Source of the DNA: Aestuariirhabdus sp049985285
GTDB taxonomy: Bacteria > Pseudomonadota > Gammaproteobacteria > Pseudomonadales > Aestuariirhabdaceae
DNA: 64,000 nt
Direction of reading: 5' to 3'
NCBI RefSeq assembly: GCF_049985285.1
Contig: NZ_JBNIEU010000001.1
Span: 558,001-622,000 of the forward strand
The notes below the pieces were generated by a model. The model searched no databases and was not told the DNA's origin. It saw nothing but the letters and a program-made list of their open reading frames with translations. Positions within the stretch are counted from its first letter, which is position 1; every line of letters begins with the position of its first letter. Of this stretch, positions 34,615-44,169 are shown one piece after another. The translations under genes were made by a program, and so were the position numbers.

Positions 34615-36147
34615 CTACTGCACCTCCAGCGTATACCCCACCTTTTCCAGCAAGGTGACCTCACGCTCAAAGTCGGCGCGAATCAGCGGGTGCTGATGCA
34701 ACCAACCACTGCCGAGATTGAGGGTCAGGGTTGTGCCCTCTACGCCGAGCCGATACTCGGGCAGGCTGTCTTCGCTACGGATATGGTTGAGCACAATGGA
34801 AAGCCGCAGCAGAATCGACAAACGCAGGATACGGTCGCGATAGTAGCTCGACATATTCTCGTACAGGTGCACCGGCAACGAACGACGATGACTGCGAATC
34901 AACAGCGCAACGGCCCGCTGCTCGTAACTGGTGAAGCCGAGCATATCGGAGTGACGCACCAGATAGTCGCCATGCTTGTGGTAGCGGGTATGGGAGACGG
35001 CCATGCCCAGCTCGTGCAACCAGGCTGCGGTGCTGAGAATCTCCCGCTCGTAGCTGCCCAGGCGCCAACTTTCGGCAACCTGTCGAAAGCAGCCGAGCGC
35101 CTGCTTGCGCACCCGGCGAGCATGCTTCCTGTCGATGCGATACCGGTCTATGAGTGCGTTCAGGGTGCGCTCTCGCACATACTCATGCTGCTGGCTCCCC
35201 ACCATGTCATAGAGCAACCCTTCGCGCAGGGCTCCATCGGAATATCGCATCCGCTTGAGACGAAGGGCATCGAACACGGCGGAAAGAATCGCGAGCCCGG
35301 CAGGAAAAATGGTACTCCTGTCAGGCCTGAGGCCATCAAGCTGAATACGATCTACATGCCCCATCTCAATAACCTGCTGGCGCAGGCTTTCCATTCCTGC
35401 GCGGGTAATTCCCTGCTCGGTAACGCCCGAGGCAACCAGCACCTGCTCCACCGACTTGATGGTGCCGGAGGACCCCAGCACCTCATCCCAACCCAGGCGC
35501 CGATAACTCTTGAGCACGTTGAGCACTTCCAGCCGCGCGGCATAGTAGGCCTGATCAAAGCGATCAGCGGTCACCTCTCCATCGGGGAAAAAACGGGTGC
35601 TAAACACCACGCACCCCATGTGCAGGCTCTCCAGCAGCTTGGGCTCGAAGCGCTTGCCGATAATCAACTCGGTGCTGCCGCCACCGATGTCCACCACCAG
35701 TCGCTGGCCATGGTCATCGGCCTGGGTATGGGAGGCACCCAGGTAGATAAGGCGAGCCTCTTCCCGACCGCTGATCACCTCGACAGGGCATTTAAGAATC
35801 GATTCGGCGGTACGGGTAAACTCCCGGCGATTGCGGGCCATACGCAGCGCCTTGGTACCCACCACCCTTACCAGGTCAGGCTTCATACCCTCTATGTACT
35901 GAGCAAAGCGACGCAGGCAGGCCCAACCACGACGCATCGAACGCTGGTCAAGATTGCCTTCGGCGTCGATACCCGCCGCCAGCTGTACTTTTTCACCGAT
36001 GCGCTCGATGGGTCGAATCTCACCATGCTCGTAGCGGGCTACGATCAGGTGAAAACTATTAGAACCCAGATCAATGGCAGCGATCAGCTCATGGGCGCGT
36101 TCATTCGTGGATACCGCTTTCGCATCCATCGACTGTTGATCTCCCAT
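34615..36147 (-). CDS. ppx: Exopolyphosphatase (Ppx/GppA family)
   Basis: A 510-residue ASKHA-fold phosphatase from the ATG at 36147 (AAAGGAG five bases upstream; a TTG three bases earlier is in frame). Motifs are AAIDLGSNSFHLIVARYE, VVDIGGGSTELIIG and VLGSSGTIKSVEQV, then a C-terminal HD-like helical domain (ILSTAAWLHELGMAVSHTRYHKHGDYLV). It releases phosphate from polyphosphate and may also hydrolyse pppGpp. It is divergent from trxA. In Pseudomonas it adjoins ppk; here the two are separated by the accessory segment. Confidence 0.95.
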   Translation of the reverse strand: MGDQQSMDAKAVSTNERAHELIAAIDLGSNSFHLIVARYEHGEIRPIERIGEKVQLAAGIDAEGNLDQRSMRRGWACLRRFAQYIEGMKPDLVRVVGTKALRMARNRREFTRTAESILKCPVEVISGREEARLIYLGASHTQADDHGQRLVVDIGGGSTELIIGKRFEPKLLESLHMGCVVFSTRFFPDGEVTADRFDQAYYAARLEVLNVLKSYRRLGWDEVLGSSGTIKSVEQVLVASGVTEQGITRAGMESLRQQVIEMGHVDRIQLDGLRPDRSTIFPAGLAILSAVFDALRLKRMRYSDGALREGLLYDMVGSQQHEYVRERTLNALIDRYRIDRKHARRVRKQALGCFRQVAESWRLGSYEREILSTAAWLHELGMAVSHTRYHKHGDYLVRHSDMLGFTSYEQRAVALLIRSHRRSLPVHLYENMSSYYRDRILRLSILLRLSIVLNHIRSEDSLPEYRLGVEGTTLTLNLGSGWLHQHPLIRADFEREVTLLEKVGYTLEVQ

Positions 36148-36343
36148 CAATACTCCTTTCCCCTCAACACTTCACCGATCATCGACAACGGACTCCCGCC
36201 AACACTTGAAATCGTCTCCAATGGAGCCATATTAGCTTAACAGAGTGGTACGCCATTGCATCAGAAACCTGCCTGCCCTATGCCAGCCGCAGGACGGGTG
36301 CTATTATGAGCAAAATTTGAACCTGCAAACCGGAGATGTATAG

Positions 36344-36670
36344 ATGAGTGAACATATCGTCAACGTGAGCGACACGTCTTTTGATGATGACGTACTAAAG
36401 GCCGACGGGCCCGTACTGGTTGATTATTGGGCGGAGTGGTGCGGCCCCTGCAAGATGATCGCGCCGGTGCTCGACGAGATCGCGAAGGAATACGAGGGCA
36501 AGCTCAAGGTTTGCAAGATTAACATCGATGAGAACGAAGCCACCGCCCCCAAGTACGGCGTGCGTGGTATCCCTACCCTGATGCTGTTCAAGGCCGGTAA
36601 CGTGGAAGCCACCAAGGTTGGCGCACTGTCCAAGTCCCAGCTGACCGCCTTTATTGACAGCAACATCTGA
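36344..36670 (+). CDS. trxA: Thioredoxin 1
   Basis: A 108-residue thioredoxin with the active site WAEWCGPCKM (cysteines about 33 and 36), the buried aspartate in PVLVDYWAEW and the cis-proline in RGIPTLMLF. It reduces cytoplasmic disulfides with electrons from thioredoxin reductase. The gene precedes rho as in E. coli and Pseudomonas; a strong hairpin between them suggests mostly separate transcripts. Confidence 0.98.
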   Translation: MSEHIVNVSDTSFDDDVLKADGPVLVDYWAEWCGPCKMIAPVLDEIAKEYEGKLKVCKINIDENEATAPKYGVRGIPTLMLFKAGNVEATKVGALSKSQLTAFIDSNI

Positions 36671-36674
36671 TACT

Positions 36675-36706
36675 CTGAGCCCCGGATCTTCCAGACCGGG
36701 GCTCAG
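36675..36706. terminator. Hairpin between trxA and rho
   Basis: CTGAGCCCCGG (36675-36685) pairs perfectly with CCGGGGCTCAG (36696-36706) around a ten-base loop, four bases after the trxA stop. No U run follows. The 210 bases beyond it form the rho leader, where Rho-dependent autoregulation is known in E. coli; I see no clear leader peptide. Confidence 0.65.
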
Positions 36707-36917
36707 TACTCACTACAGATCACGTAATTAGGGCCATTACTGGACTCCATCCCTATTCGGTGTTAGATTTCTGCTACACCTTTCGTCGCTCCTGCGACAC
36801 TTGAATAAGAAACCCATAAAAACACCAAAATAACTCCTGCAGACACCACCTGACCTCAGGATCGTTCCGCTGCTGCCGAATCCTCAGCACAGCCTCATAA
36901 CCCCCTTTGTGCCCACT

Positions 36918-38177
36918 ATGAATCTAACTGAACTTAAGAAAAAACCTGTCCAGGCGCTACTCGATATCGCCATTGAGATGGGCCTCGACAACCTCGCTCG
37001 CTCTCGCAAACAAGACGTTATTTTTACCATCCTCAAGCGTCATGCGCGCGGTGGTGAAGATATTTACGGCGATGGCGTGCTGGAGATCCTGCAGGACGGC
37101 TTCGGCTTCCTTCGCTCCGCCGACAGCTCCTATCTGGCGGGCCCGGATGACATCTACGTTTCACCCAGTCAGATTCGCCGCTTTAACCTGCGCACCGGGG
37201 ACACCATTTCCGGCAAGATCCGCCCACCCAAGGATGGCGAACGCTATTTCGCCCTGCTTAAGGTCAGCGAGATCAACTTCGACAAACCGGAAAACGCCAA
37301 GAGCAAAATTCTGTTCGAGAACCTCACGCCGCTGTTCCCCAACGAACGCTTTGTGATGGAAGCCGGCAACGGCTCTACCGAAGACCTGACCGCACGAACC
37401 ATCGACATGGTGGCACCGTTCGGAAAGGGTCAGCGCGGACTTATCGTCTCCCCGCCTAAAGCGGGTAAGACCCTGATGCTGCAAAACATCGCTGCCAATC
37501 TCGCACGCAACCACCCCGATGTACACCTGATCGTACTGCTGATCGATGAGCGCCCCGAGGAGGTGACCGAAATGTCCCGCTCGGTGCGCGGAGAGGTGGT
37601 CGCCAGTACCTTCGACGAGCCGCCAGCCCGTCACGTACAGGTCGCTGACATGGTGATCGAAAAGGCCAAGCGCCTGGTCGAGCACAAAAAGGATGTGGTT
37701 ATCCTGCTCGACTCCATTACCCGCCTGGCGCGCGCCTACAACACCGTCATCCCCTCCTCCGGCAAGGTTCTCACCGGTGGTGTCGACGCCCATGCCCTGG
37801 AGCGTCCCAAGCGCTTCTTCGGGGCGGCGCGTAACATCGAAGAGGGTGGCAGCCTCACCATCATAGCCACCGCCCTGGTCGAAACCGGCTCCAAGATGGA
37901 TGACGTCATCTTCGAGGAGTTCAAGGGTACCGGTAACATGGAGCTCAACCTCGACCGCCGTATCGCTGAAAAGCGGGTTTTCCCGGCGATCAACATCAAC
38001 AAATCCGGCACCCGCCGCGAAGACTTGCTGGTTCCCGAGGAGGAGCTGCAACGCTTCTGGATCCTGCGCAAGATTCTCCATCCAATGGATGAGATCGCCG
38101 CGATTGAGTTCCTACTCGACCGCATGAAAGACAGCAAAACCAACGAGGAGTTCTTCCTGTCCATGAAGCGCAAGTAG
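36918..38177 (+). CDS. rho: Transcription termination factor Rho
   Basis: A 419-residue protein, the E. coli length, starting MNLTELKKKPVQALLDIAIE at 36918; a GTG nine bases earlier is rejected. The N-terminal RNA-binding domain has DGFGFLRSADSSYLAG; the ATPase has Walker A SPPKAGKTLML (about residue 177), Walker B VVILLDSITRLARAYN and the Q/R loops. The hexameric helicase ends transcription of untranslated RNA. It is followed 35 bases later by ubiD. Confidence 0.98.
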   Translation: MNLTELKKKPVQALLDIAIEMGLDNLARSRKQDVIFTILKRHARGGEDIYGDGVLEILQDGFGFLRSADSSYLAGPDDIYVSPSQIRRFNLRTGDTISGKIRPPKDGERYFALLKVSEINFDKPENAKSKILFENLTPLFPNERFVMEAGNGSTEDLTARTIDMVAPFGKGQRGLIVSPPKAGKTLMLQNIAANLARNHPDVHLIVLLIDERPEEVTEMSRSVRGEVVASTFDEPPARHVQVADMVIEKAKRLVEHKKDVVILLDSITRLARAYNTVIPSSGKVLTGGVDAHALERPKRFFGAARNIEEGGSLTIIATALVETGSKMDDVIFEEFKGTGNMELNLDRRIAEKRVFPAININKSGTRREDLLVPEEELQRFWILRKILHPMDEIAAIEFLLDRMKDSKTNEEFFLSMKRK

Positions 38178-38212
38178 TGCGGACCGGAAACCTCCCAGCA
38201 CGGCCCTGACCG

Positions 38213-39682
38213 ATGAAATATCGCGACCTGCGTGATTTCCTGCGCCAGCTCGAAGAGCGAGGCGAACTCAAACGGATCGACACCGAGGTCGATCCGTACC
38301 TTGAGATGACAGAGATCGCTGACCGTACCCTGCGCCAAAAGGGTCCGGCACTGCTGTTTGAAAACCCTAAAGGGTTCGACACACCGGTGTTGGCCAACCT
38401 GTTTGGTACCCCCGAGCGGGTAGCGCTGGGCATGGGTGCCGATTCGATCGACGCCCTGCGCGAGATTGGTAAGCTGCTCGCTTACCTCAAGGAGCCCGAG
38501 CCCCCCAAAGGGATGCGCGACGCGCTGGAAAAGATGCCACTGCTTAAAAAGGTGCTCTCTATGAGCCCCAAGGTGGTACGCAAGGCTCCTTGCCAGGAGG
38601 TTGTGATCGAGGGTGAGGCGGTGGATTTACACTCGTTGCCCATCCAGACCTGTTGGCCCGGTGACGCAGGACCGCTGGTTACCTGGCCACTGGTCATCAC
38701 CCGCGGACCGCTCAAGGAGCGACAGAATCTGGGGATCTATCGTCAGCAACTGATCGGGCGCAACAAGCTGATCATGCGCTGGCTCTCCCACCGCGGCGGA
38801 GCCCTCGATTTCCGCGACTGGCAACAGCAGCACCCAGGCGAACCCTTTCCGGTTAGCGTAGCGCTGGGGGCCGACCCCGCCACCATACTGGGGGCCGTAA
38901 CGCCCGTGCCGGACAGCCTGTCGGAATACGCCTTCGCCGGCCTGCTGCGCGGCAGCAAGACCGAGCTGGTAAAGAGCATCGGCAACAACCTGCAGGTGCC
39001 CGCCAGCGCCGAATATGTGCTGGAGGGATATATCTACCCCGACGAGATGGCGGACGAGGGCCCCTTTGGCGACCACACCGGCTATTACAACGAAGTAGAT
39101 CGTTTCCCGGTCTTTACCGTGGAGCGCATTACCCACCGCCACGAGCCGATCTACCACAGTACCTATACCGGTCGCCCCCCCGATGAACCCGCGGTACTGG
39201 GTGTCGCGCTTAACGAAGTGTTCGTACCCATTCTGCAGAAGCAGTTTCCAGAGATTATCGATTTTTACCTGCCACCCGAGGGCTGCTCCTACCGCATGGC
39301 GGTGGTCACCCTGCGCAAGCAGTACCCGGGACATGCCAAACGGGTCATGCTGGGGGTTTGGTCCTTCCTGCGCCAGTTTATGTACACCAAATTTATTATT
39401 GTCTGCGACGAGGACGTTAACGCCCGCGACTGGAACGATGTTATCTGGGCGATGACCACCCGAATGGACCCCCGACGGGATAGCGTCTTCGTCGACAACA
39501 CGCCCATCGACTACCTCGACTTCGCCTCTCCCGTATCGGGGCTGGGTTCCAAAGTAGGCTTCGACGCCACCAACAAATGGCCAGGAGAAACCGATCGCGA
39601 GTGGGGCGAACCGATCACCATGAGCGGCGAGGTCAAGCAGCGCGTTGACGAAATTTGGGACCAGCTCGGCATCGATTCGTGA
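38213..39682 (+). CDS. ubiD: 3-polyprenyl-4-hydroxybenzoate decarboxylase UbiD
   Basis: A 489-residue UbiD using prenylated FMN, provided by UbiX (not in the window). Conserved stretches include MKYRDLRDFLRQLEERGEL, the cofactor region GIYRQQLIGRNKLIMRWLSHRGG and the acid-base cluster DEMADEGPFGDHTGYYN. It decarboxylates the octaprenyl hydroxybenzoate intermediate of ubiquinone synthesis. It lies between rho and the ferredoxin-type reductase, whose GTG overlaps the ubiD stop. Confidence 0.96.
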   Translation: MKYRDLRDFLRQLEERGELKRIDTEVDPYLEMTEIADRTLRQKGPALLFENPKGFDTPVLANLFGTPERVALGMGADSIDALREIGKLLAYLKEPEPPKGMRDALEKMPLLKKVLSMSPKVVRKAPCQEVVIEGEAVDLHSLPIQTCWPGDAGPLVTWPLVITRGPLKERQNLGIYRQQLIGRNKLIMRWLSHRGGALDFRDWQQQHPGEPFPVSVALGADPATILGAVTPVPDSLSEYAFAGLLRGSKTELVKSIGNNLQVPASAEYVLEGYIYPDEMADEGPFGDHTGYYNEVDRFPVFTVERITHRHEPIYHSTYTGRPPDEPAVLGVALNEVFVPILQKQFPEIIDFYLPPEGCSYRMAVVTLRKQYPGHAKRVMLGVWSFLRQFMYTKFIIVCDEDVNARDWNDVIWAMTTRMDPRRDSVFVDNTPIDYLDFASPVSGLGSKVGFDATNKWPGETDREWGEPITMSGEVKQRVDEIWDQLGIDS

Positions 39683-40692
39683 ACTTTCGCCTGAGCATCG
39701 CCCCGTTACAGGAGAGCATCCCCCTCGACACCTCCCTCAGCCTGCTCGAAAACTTGCGCAAGCAGGGCTACCAACTCCCGTCGAGCTGTCGTAACGGCAA
39801 CTGCTATATTTGTGAAACAACACTGGTTAAGGGTGAGGTCGAATCCCGCCGGGGTCAGCGAACCCTCGCCAGCCAACAACCACACACCATCTACAGCTGT
39901 ATCAGCTACCCCCGTAGCGATCTGGAGATAACCGCCGCAACCCTGCGACGATCAGGAGAGTTAAGAATGACCCCACTGGCCTGTCAGGTCCAATCCATCG
40001 AGCGACTGAATCACGATGTCTATCGTGTGCAGCTATTGGCCCCCGCAGGCCAACTGCCAGAATTTTATGCCGGTCAGTACCTGATGCTGGAGCTGGAAGA
40101 TGGGCAACAGTGTCCCTTTTCTATCGCCAGTGCACCCGGGCGCCTGTCCCGGCACCGAGAGATCGAACTGCACATTCAACACGCAGCAGCCAGCGAGATC
40201 TCCGACCGAATTCTGCATAGCGTACAGCACAGCAAGGTGGTCAAGGTGATACTTCCCCAGGGTAATTGCCACCTGCAAAGCATTCCCCAGACCCCGCTGG
40301 TGTTTCTGGCCGCCGGTACCGGGTTCGCACAGATGAAGGGAATGATCGAGCACTGCCTGGAGCAGCAGCACCTGATGCCACTGCACCTCTATTGGGGTGT
40401 GCGCAAGGTGGAGCACTTCTACCTGCCGACACTGCCCCATAGCTGGTCACAGCAGCATCGAGTCACCTTTCACCCCGTCATCAGCGACGAGCAGGATGCC
40501 GACTGGGATGGGCGCTGCGGGGCGCTGCACCACGCGGTGGTCGAAGATATTGCAGATCTGGGGGATGCCCATTTTTACATCTGCGGGTCACCGCAGATGG
40601 TCTACGCCAGCCTCGACGACCTCATCGCCGCCGGCGTCGAGCGGTCGCGCATCCATTCCGACGTGTTCGATTACGCTCCCCGCGAAGGCTAG
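39679..40692 (+). CDS. 2Fe-2S ferredoxin / flavin reductase (UbiD-linked)
   Basis: A 337-residue electron-transfer protein. GTG at 39679 forms a GTGA overlap with the ubiD stop and gives the start (M)NFRLSIAPLQESIPL. The N-terminal plant-type ferredoxin domain binds 2Fe-2S through CRNGNCYIC and the later cysteine in YSCISYP. An FAD domain (FYAGQYLMLELEDGQQCPFSIAS) and an NAD(P) domain (VFLAAGTGFAQMKGMIEHC) follow. The family includes CDP-6-deoxyglucoseen reductase and aromatic oxygenase reductases. Conserved placement after ubiD suggests a link with ubiquinone or flavin metabolism, but the partner is unknown. Confidence 0.88.
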   Translation: MNFRLSIAPLQESIPLDTSLSLLENLRKQGYQLPSSCRNGNCYICETTLVKGEVESRRGQRTLASQQPHTIYSCISYPRSDLEITAATLRRSGELRMTPLACQVQSIERLNHDVYRVQLLAPAGQLPEFYAGQYLMLELEDGQQCPFSIASAPGRLSRHREIELHIQHAAASEISDRILHSVQHSKVVKVILPQGNCHLQSIPQTPLVFLAAGTGFAQMKGMIEHCLEQQHLMPLHLYWGVRKVEHFYLPTLPHSWSQQHRVTFHPVISDEQDADWDGRCGALHHAVVEDIADLGDAHFYICGSPQMVYASLDDLIAAGVERSRIHSDVFDYAPREG

Positions 40693-40733
40693 GGAGCGCA
40701 GGCTAGTCAGCGAACGCACGCCTCCACCGGGCA

Positions 40734-41942
40734 TCAAGCTGAGCGAGTTGCCAGCTCCAGGCCCTCACGGAAATAACGCGTGCTCTCCTCGTGCTCGCCG
40801 AGCTGGGCCAGTAGCTGGCCTAACTCGTTGCAGGCTACGGTGCTACGGGTGAGCTTAAGACTCTTTTCAAAGCTTTCCCGTGCTTTGCCCCACAGCTCAT
40901 TGGCCAAGCAGATCCGCCCAAGGGCAATCAGCAACACCGGGTTATCCGGATGCTCCTTCAGCAAGGCTTCGGCTTTGATCAGCTGGCTGGAAATATCCGC
41001 ACTACGTACACGACCATAGAGCTCCATCAAGCGATCGCTGTAATGGCGGCGCAGGGACTTTGAAAGTAGCTGCTCAGCTCTTTCCCACGCCTGCAAACGG
41101 ATCAGGCAGTTCGCATAATGCGCTACCAACACCTCATCCTGCTTCTGCTTACGACTCAACCCGTCCCAGATGAGATCGGCCTGTTGCAGCGATTCCGCCT
41201 CAGCGGCACGGGCTCCCTTTTCACAGGCCAGCGCAAACAGTTTCGCGTAAGCTTCGCCCTGCAATTTGAGGATCTCATCAGCGGGCAAAACCTGATAGCG
41301 CTCCAGAACAGGTAACAGACCCTGCAGCCCCTCCCAGTCGTGCAAGCGGTAATAAACCCGCACCAGCAACTTCAACATATAGGGGTGTCTGGGCACTTTC
41401 CGGCGCAACTCCTTAAGCACCGCCAACGCCTGCTCCAACTGCCCGCTGGAGAGATACAGCTGGGCCTGGGTGATACCCACGGCCACCGTGGCCCCCGGCA
41501 CGTCAGCATCGGCTCGGCGCAGGTACTCTCCGGTCAGCTGCTCGTCGCCCATCAGGTGCGCTGCCCGCGCAGCGGCCAGGTAGTTCACCAACGGTGACTC
41601 ACCTTCAGCCGCCGCCCTGCCTAACTGGCGGTGGGCAGATTTCCAGTTTCCCTTTATCAGGTTAAGCAATCCACGGGAGGCGTTGACCCGGGCTCGCCGG
41701 AGACGGCTGCCCGCGGTGACGGGAACCACCAGATTAAGGGATGCCAGCAACAACCAGAGCAGAGCCTTGGCGCACCAGACGATGCAGAGCAGTACCAGAA
41801 TCAGCAACAATCCCATCCACAGGGTGGTTTCAAATGTGGTATCACCGTAAGCGATCAGGATGTAGCCGTTATCCAGCACCATTCCGTTGGCCACCAGCGC
41901 CATCGCGAGCAACGCCAGCAATAGCATCAGAAACCATTTCAT
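40734..41942 (-). CDS. hemY: HemY-like membrane TPR protein
   Basis: A 402-residue protein with two N-terminal membrane helices (about residues 3-25 and 40-66), the HemY_N region, then TPR repeats such as EQALAVLKELRRKVPRHPYM and ALGRICLANELWGKARESFEKSL. It closes the hemC-hemD-hemX-hemY operon and overlaps hemX by four bases. Despite the name it is not the protoporphyrinogen oxidase of Gram-positive bacteria; its exact role in heme or cell-envelope metabolism is unsettled. Confidence 0.92.
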   Translation of the reverse strand: MKWFLMLLLALLAMALVANGMVLDNGYILIAYGDTTFETTLWMGLLLILVLLCIVWCAKALLWLLLASLNLVVPVTAGSRLRRARVNASRGLLNLIKGNWKSAHRQLGRAAAEGESPLVNYLAAARAAHLMGDEQLTGEYLRRADADVPGATVAVGITQAQLYLSSGQLEQALAVLKELRRKVPRHPYMLKLLVRVYYRLHDWEGLQGLLPVLERYQVLPADEILKLQGEAYAKLFALACEKGARAAEAESLQQADLIWDGLSRKQKQDEVLVAHYANCLIRLQAWERAEQLLSKSLRRHYSDRLMELYGRVRSADISSQLIKAEALLKEHPDNPVLLIALGRICLANELWGKARESFEKSLKLTRSTVACNELGQLLAQLGEHEESTRYFREGLELATRSA

Positions 41943-43366
41943 TGGGCAGCCTCCTCGCGGCGATGAAGCTGCTCATTGAAGGCTTTGATCGCCTTGAGTG
42001 ATCCGCTGATATCAGGGAGGTCGGGGCTCAACTGCAACGACTGCAACTGTTGCAGCTGCTTCACCATTGAGACCGATGCCTGACTGTTATAGGAAAAATA
42101 ACGTTCCAGCCAATCAAGGCTAGCTCTCAGGCTGGCGTCATACACCCGCTGCTGCCCCTTGAGCAGCGCCAACTGAGCCTGCTCCATCATCAGTCGCAGG
42201 TTTTGTCGCAGGTAAACCTCCTCATCGGGGGTCAACAACTCCTGCAGAGGCTCGCTACGGTGGGTATTAAGACGAAAATACTGCGTAAACCGCTCCAGGC
42301 TGGCTTGCCCCCGCACCCACAAGCGTTGCAGCAGGGGCTGCTCCTCGGCAACCACCACCTCGGCCGGTGCCGTGCCCGCTATCTGATACCCATCAACCGG
42401 TAACAGGGGCAGCGCCATCGCCTGCTCAGCCAGCGCCGCCAGCTGCAGATAGACCCCTTCACTGTCAACTCTTGGGACCGCGCGGATCGCAACCAGATCA
42501 GCCGCCAAGGCTTCGCGCACCGGGAACAGTGATACATTATCGAGGTCGCGCACGATGCGGTCGGCACTGGTGAGCAACGCCTCCACCCCGGAGATACTGC
42601 CCTCGGTCAACAGTCGCTGGTTAGCAAGCCGCAACAGGTACTCGACCTCGGCTAGTTGCCAGTCATCGCGGCTGGTGCGCTGCAGTTCGTTGAGTTGACT
42701 CTGCAAACTCTGGCTGTTTTGGTCGAGTTTCTCCCCCGTTGCCCGTAACCGCTCTTCAAACTGCACCTGACTCTCGGCCAAGGGGGAAAGCGCGGACAAC
42801 TCCTCGCGCAGGGCGCTATTGCTACTCTCCAGGCGACCGGCAAGGCTTTGCAGATCTGAAGCCAGCTGCTGCTCGGCGTCAGGATAACTGCGATGCTCAA
42901 GGTAATACTGGATATCCCGATCCATATAAACCAGAGCCGCCACGCCTGCACAGGCGACAAACGCCAACACCAGCGCCAGCAGGGCCAGCCACGAGCGCCC
43001 TCCCGTCGCGACCTTAGGGGGTACGGCCTCGCCAGTAGATTTCAACGCATCCGCGCGAGAAACACTGTCTTCGCCCTTTTTAGCGTGGGGGGAGGGGCGG
43101 GTAGCTGCAGCCAGGGCGGCAGCCTGTATCTGTTCATCACTCACCCGGGAGACCGCCTCGGTGGTCGCTGCGCTCTGCTCCGACTCCTCAGCCAACGCAT
43201 CGGCCACCTTGGGCTCAACGGGCGTTGACGGAGGCTCGGCACCATCGCGTTCAACGTCTGCTGGGTTGTTGGGAGGAGAGAGTTCCGTCGATTCATCGGT
43301 CGATAGCTCGGGGCTCTCCTGCTCCGACGGTTTCTCGCTATCGTGCTTTCCACGCTTCTTGCTCAT
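41939..43366 (-). CDS. hemX: HemX-like membrane protein
   Basis: A 475-residue protein with a long acidic, low-complexity N-terminal tail (about residues 1-120, rich in E, S, P and A), one membrane span SWLALLALVLAFVACAGVAAL and a helical periplasmic part with coiled coil (ESSNSALREELSALSPLAES). The family is annotated as uroporphyrin-III C-methyltransferase, but it lacks the SAM-binding methylase fold, so catalysis is doubtful. It lies 11 bases after hemD and overlaps hemY. Confidence 0.92.
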   Translation of the reverse strand: MSKKRGKHDSEKPSEQESPELSTDESTELSPPNNPADVERDGAEPPSTPVEPKVADALAEESEQSAATTEAVSRVSDEQIQAAALAAATRPSPHAKKGEDSVSRADALKSTGEAVPPKVATGGRSWLALLALVLAFVACAGVAALVYMDRDIQYYLEHRSYPDAEQQLASDLQSLAGRLESSNSALREELSALSPLAESQVQFEERLRATGEKLDQNSQSLQSQLNELQRTSRDDWQLAEVEYLLRLANQRLLTEGSISGVEALLTSADRIVRDLDNVSLFPVREALAADLVAIRAVPRVDSEGVYLQLAALAEQAMALPLLPVDGYQIAGTAPAEVVVAEEQPLLQRLWVRGQASLERFTQYFRLNTHRSEPLQELLTPDEEVYLRQNLRLMMEQAQLALLKGQQRVYDASLRASLDWLERYFSYNSQASVSMVKQLQQLQSLQLSPDLPDISGSLKAIKAFNEQLHRREEAAQ

Positions 43367-43377
43367 GGCATCCCCTG

Positions 43378-44169
43378 TTAGCTGTGGCTGGCCTCCACCT
43401 GAGCGGCCAGATGCTGCAATGATTCCATTATGGCTGAATCTCCCGCTCCGTCACTTATCCAAACGGATGCAAAGCCCTTATTCGCCATCAATTGCGCGAC
43501 CCGCTCACTGGGAACCAGCAAATGAATCGACGCACGCTGGTCATCGGCCAGCAACTGCGTTAATCGTTCGGCGATGCCACCACTGGTGACCACCGCAAGG
43601 TTAATCCGGTGTTGCGCCACCCGTGACAGAAACTCAGCCGGCTCATAGGCTAGCGAATGACGCTCATAGACCGGTAATTCTATCACCTCAGCGCCCCGCG
43701 CACTCAGCTCAGTCGCCAGGTGCTCACGCCCTCCGACGCCCTTGACCAGCAGGATCCGCTGGCCCGCTATATTGGCAAACGCCGGCAACTGCAACAACGC
43801 CTCGCTGTCGGTACCCTCTTTGGCAAACTCCACCTCCACACCCAGGCGCTCCACCTCTTCGGCGGTTCCCCCGCCAATCGCAAACCATTCCACCGCAACC
43901 GGCATCTGTGGCCAATATCGGTCAATCAGGTCGCCGCCAAAGCGAGCCGCGGAGCGGCTGATAAAGATCAGCTTCTGAAAGCGATCCAGATCCAGCACCT
44001 GCGCCTTGACCTGTTCGCTCTCCACCAGGGCCCTGGCCTCAATGAGCGGCATAACCAGGGCGCCGGCGCCGGCCGCGCGCAGCTTTTGGGCCAACCGCTC
44101 AGCCTGCTCGGTGGGCCGGGTCACCAGTACCTGCAGGCCGGAACAATCAGTCGTGATAGAGCTCGGCAA
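43378..44169 (-). CDS. hemD: Uroporphyrinogen-III synthase
   Basis: About 263 residues. The family N-terminus LQVLVTRPTEQAERLAQKL has no ATG nearby. The frame begins at TTG 44169, within the end of hemC, and GGGAG lies six bases before it, so I accept this TTG; the overlap with hemC is 23 bases. Other recognisable stretches are FISRSAARFGGDLID and LAVVTSGGIAERLTQLL. It closes hydroxymethylbilane with inversion of ring D. The sequence of this family diverges strongly; the call is secured by the hemC context. Confidence 0.92.
   Translation of the reverse strand: MPSSITTDCSGLQVLVTRPTEQAERLAQKLRAAGAGALVMPLIEARALVESEQVKAQVLDLDRFQKLIFISRSAARFGGDLIDRYWPQMPVAVEWFAIGGGTAEEVERLGVEVEFAKEGTDSEALLQLPAFANIAGQRILLVKGVGGREHLATELSARGAEVIELPVYERHSLAYEPAEFLSRVAQHRINLAVVTSGGIAERLTQLLADDQRASIHLLVPSERVAQLMANKGFASVWISDGAGDSAIMESLQHLAAQVEASHS

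Noticed and set aside
34690..36240. Open frame of 516 codons antisense to ppx
   Set aside because: The minus-strand ppx has all family motifs; the antisense product resembles nothing and has no ribosome site.
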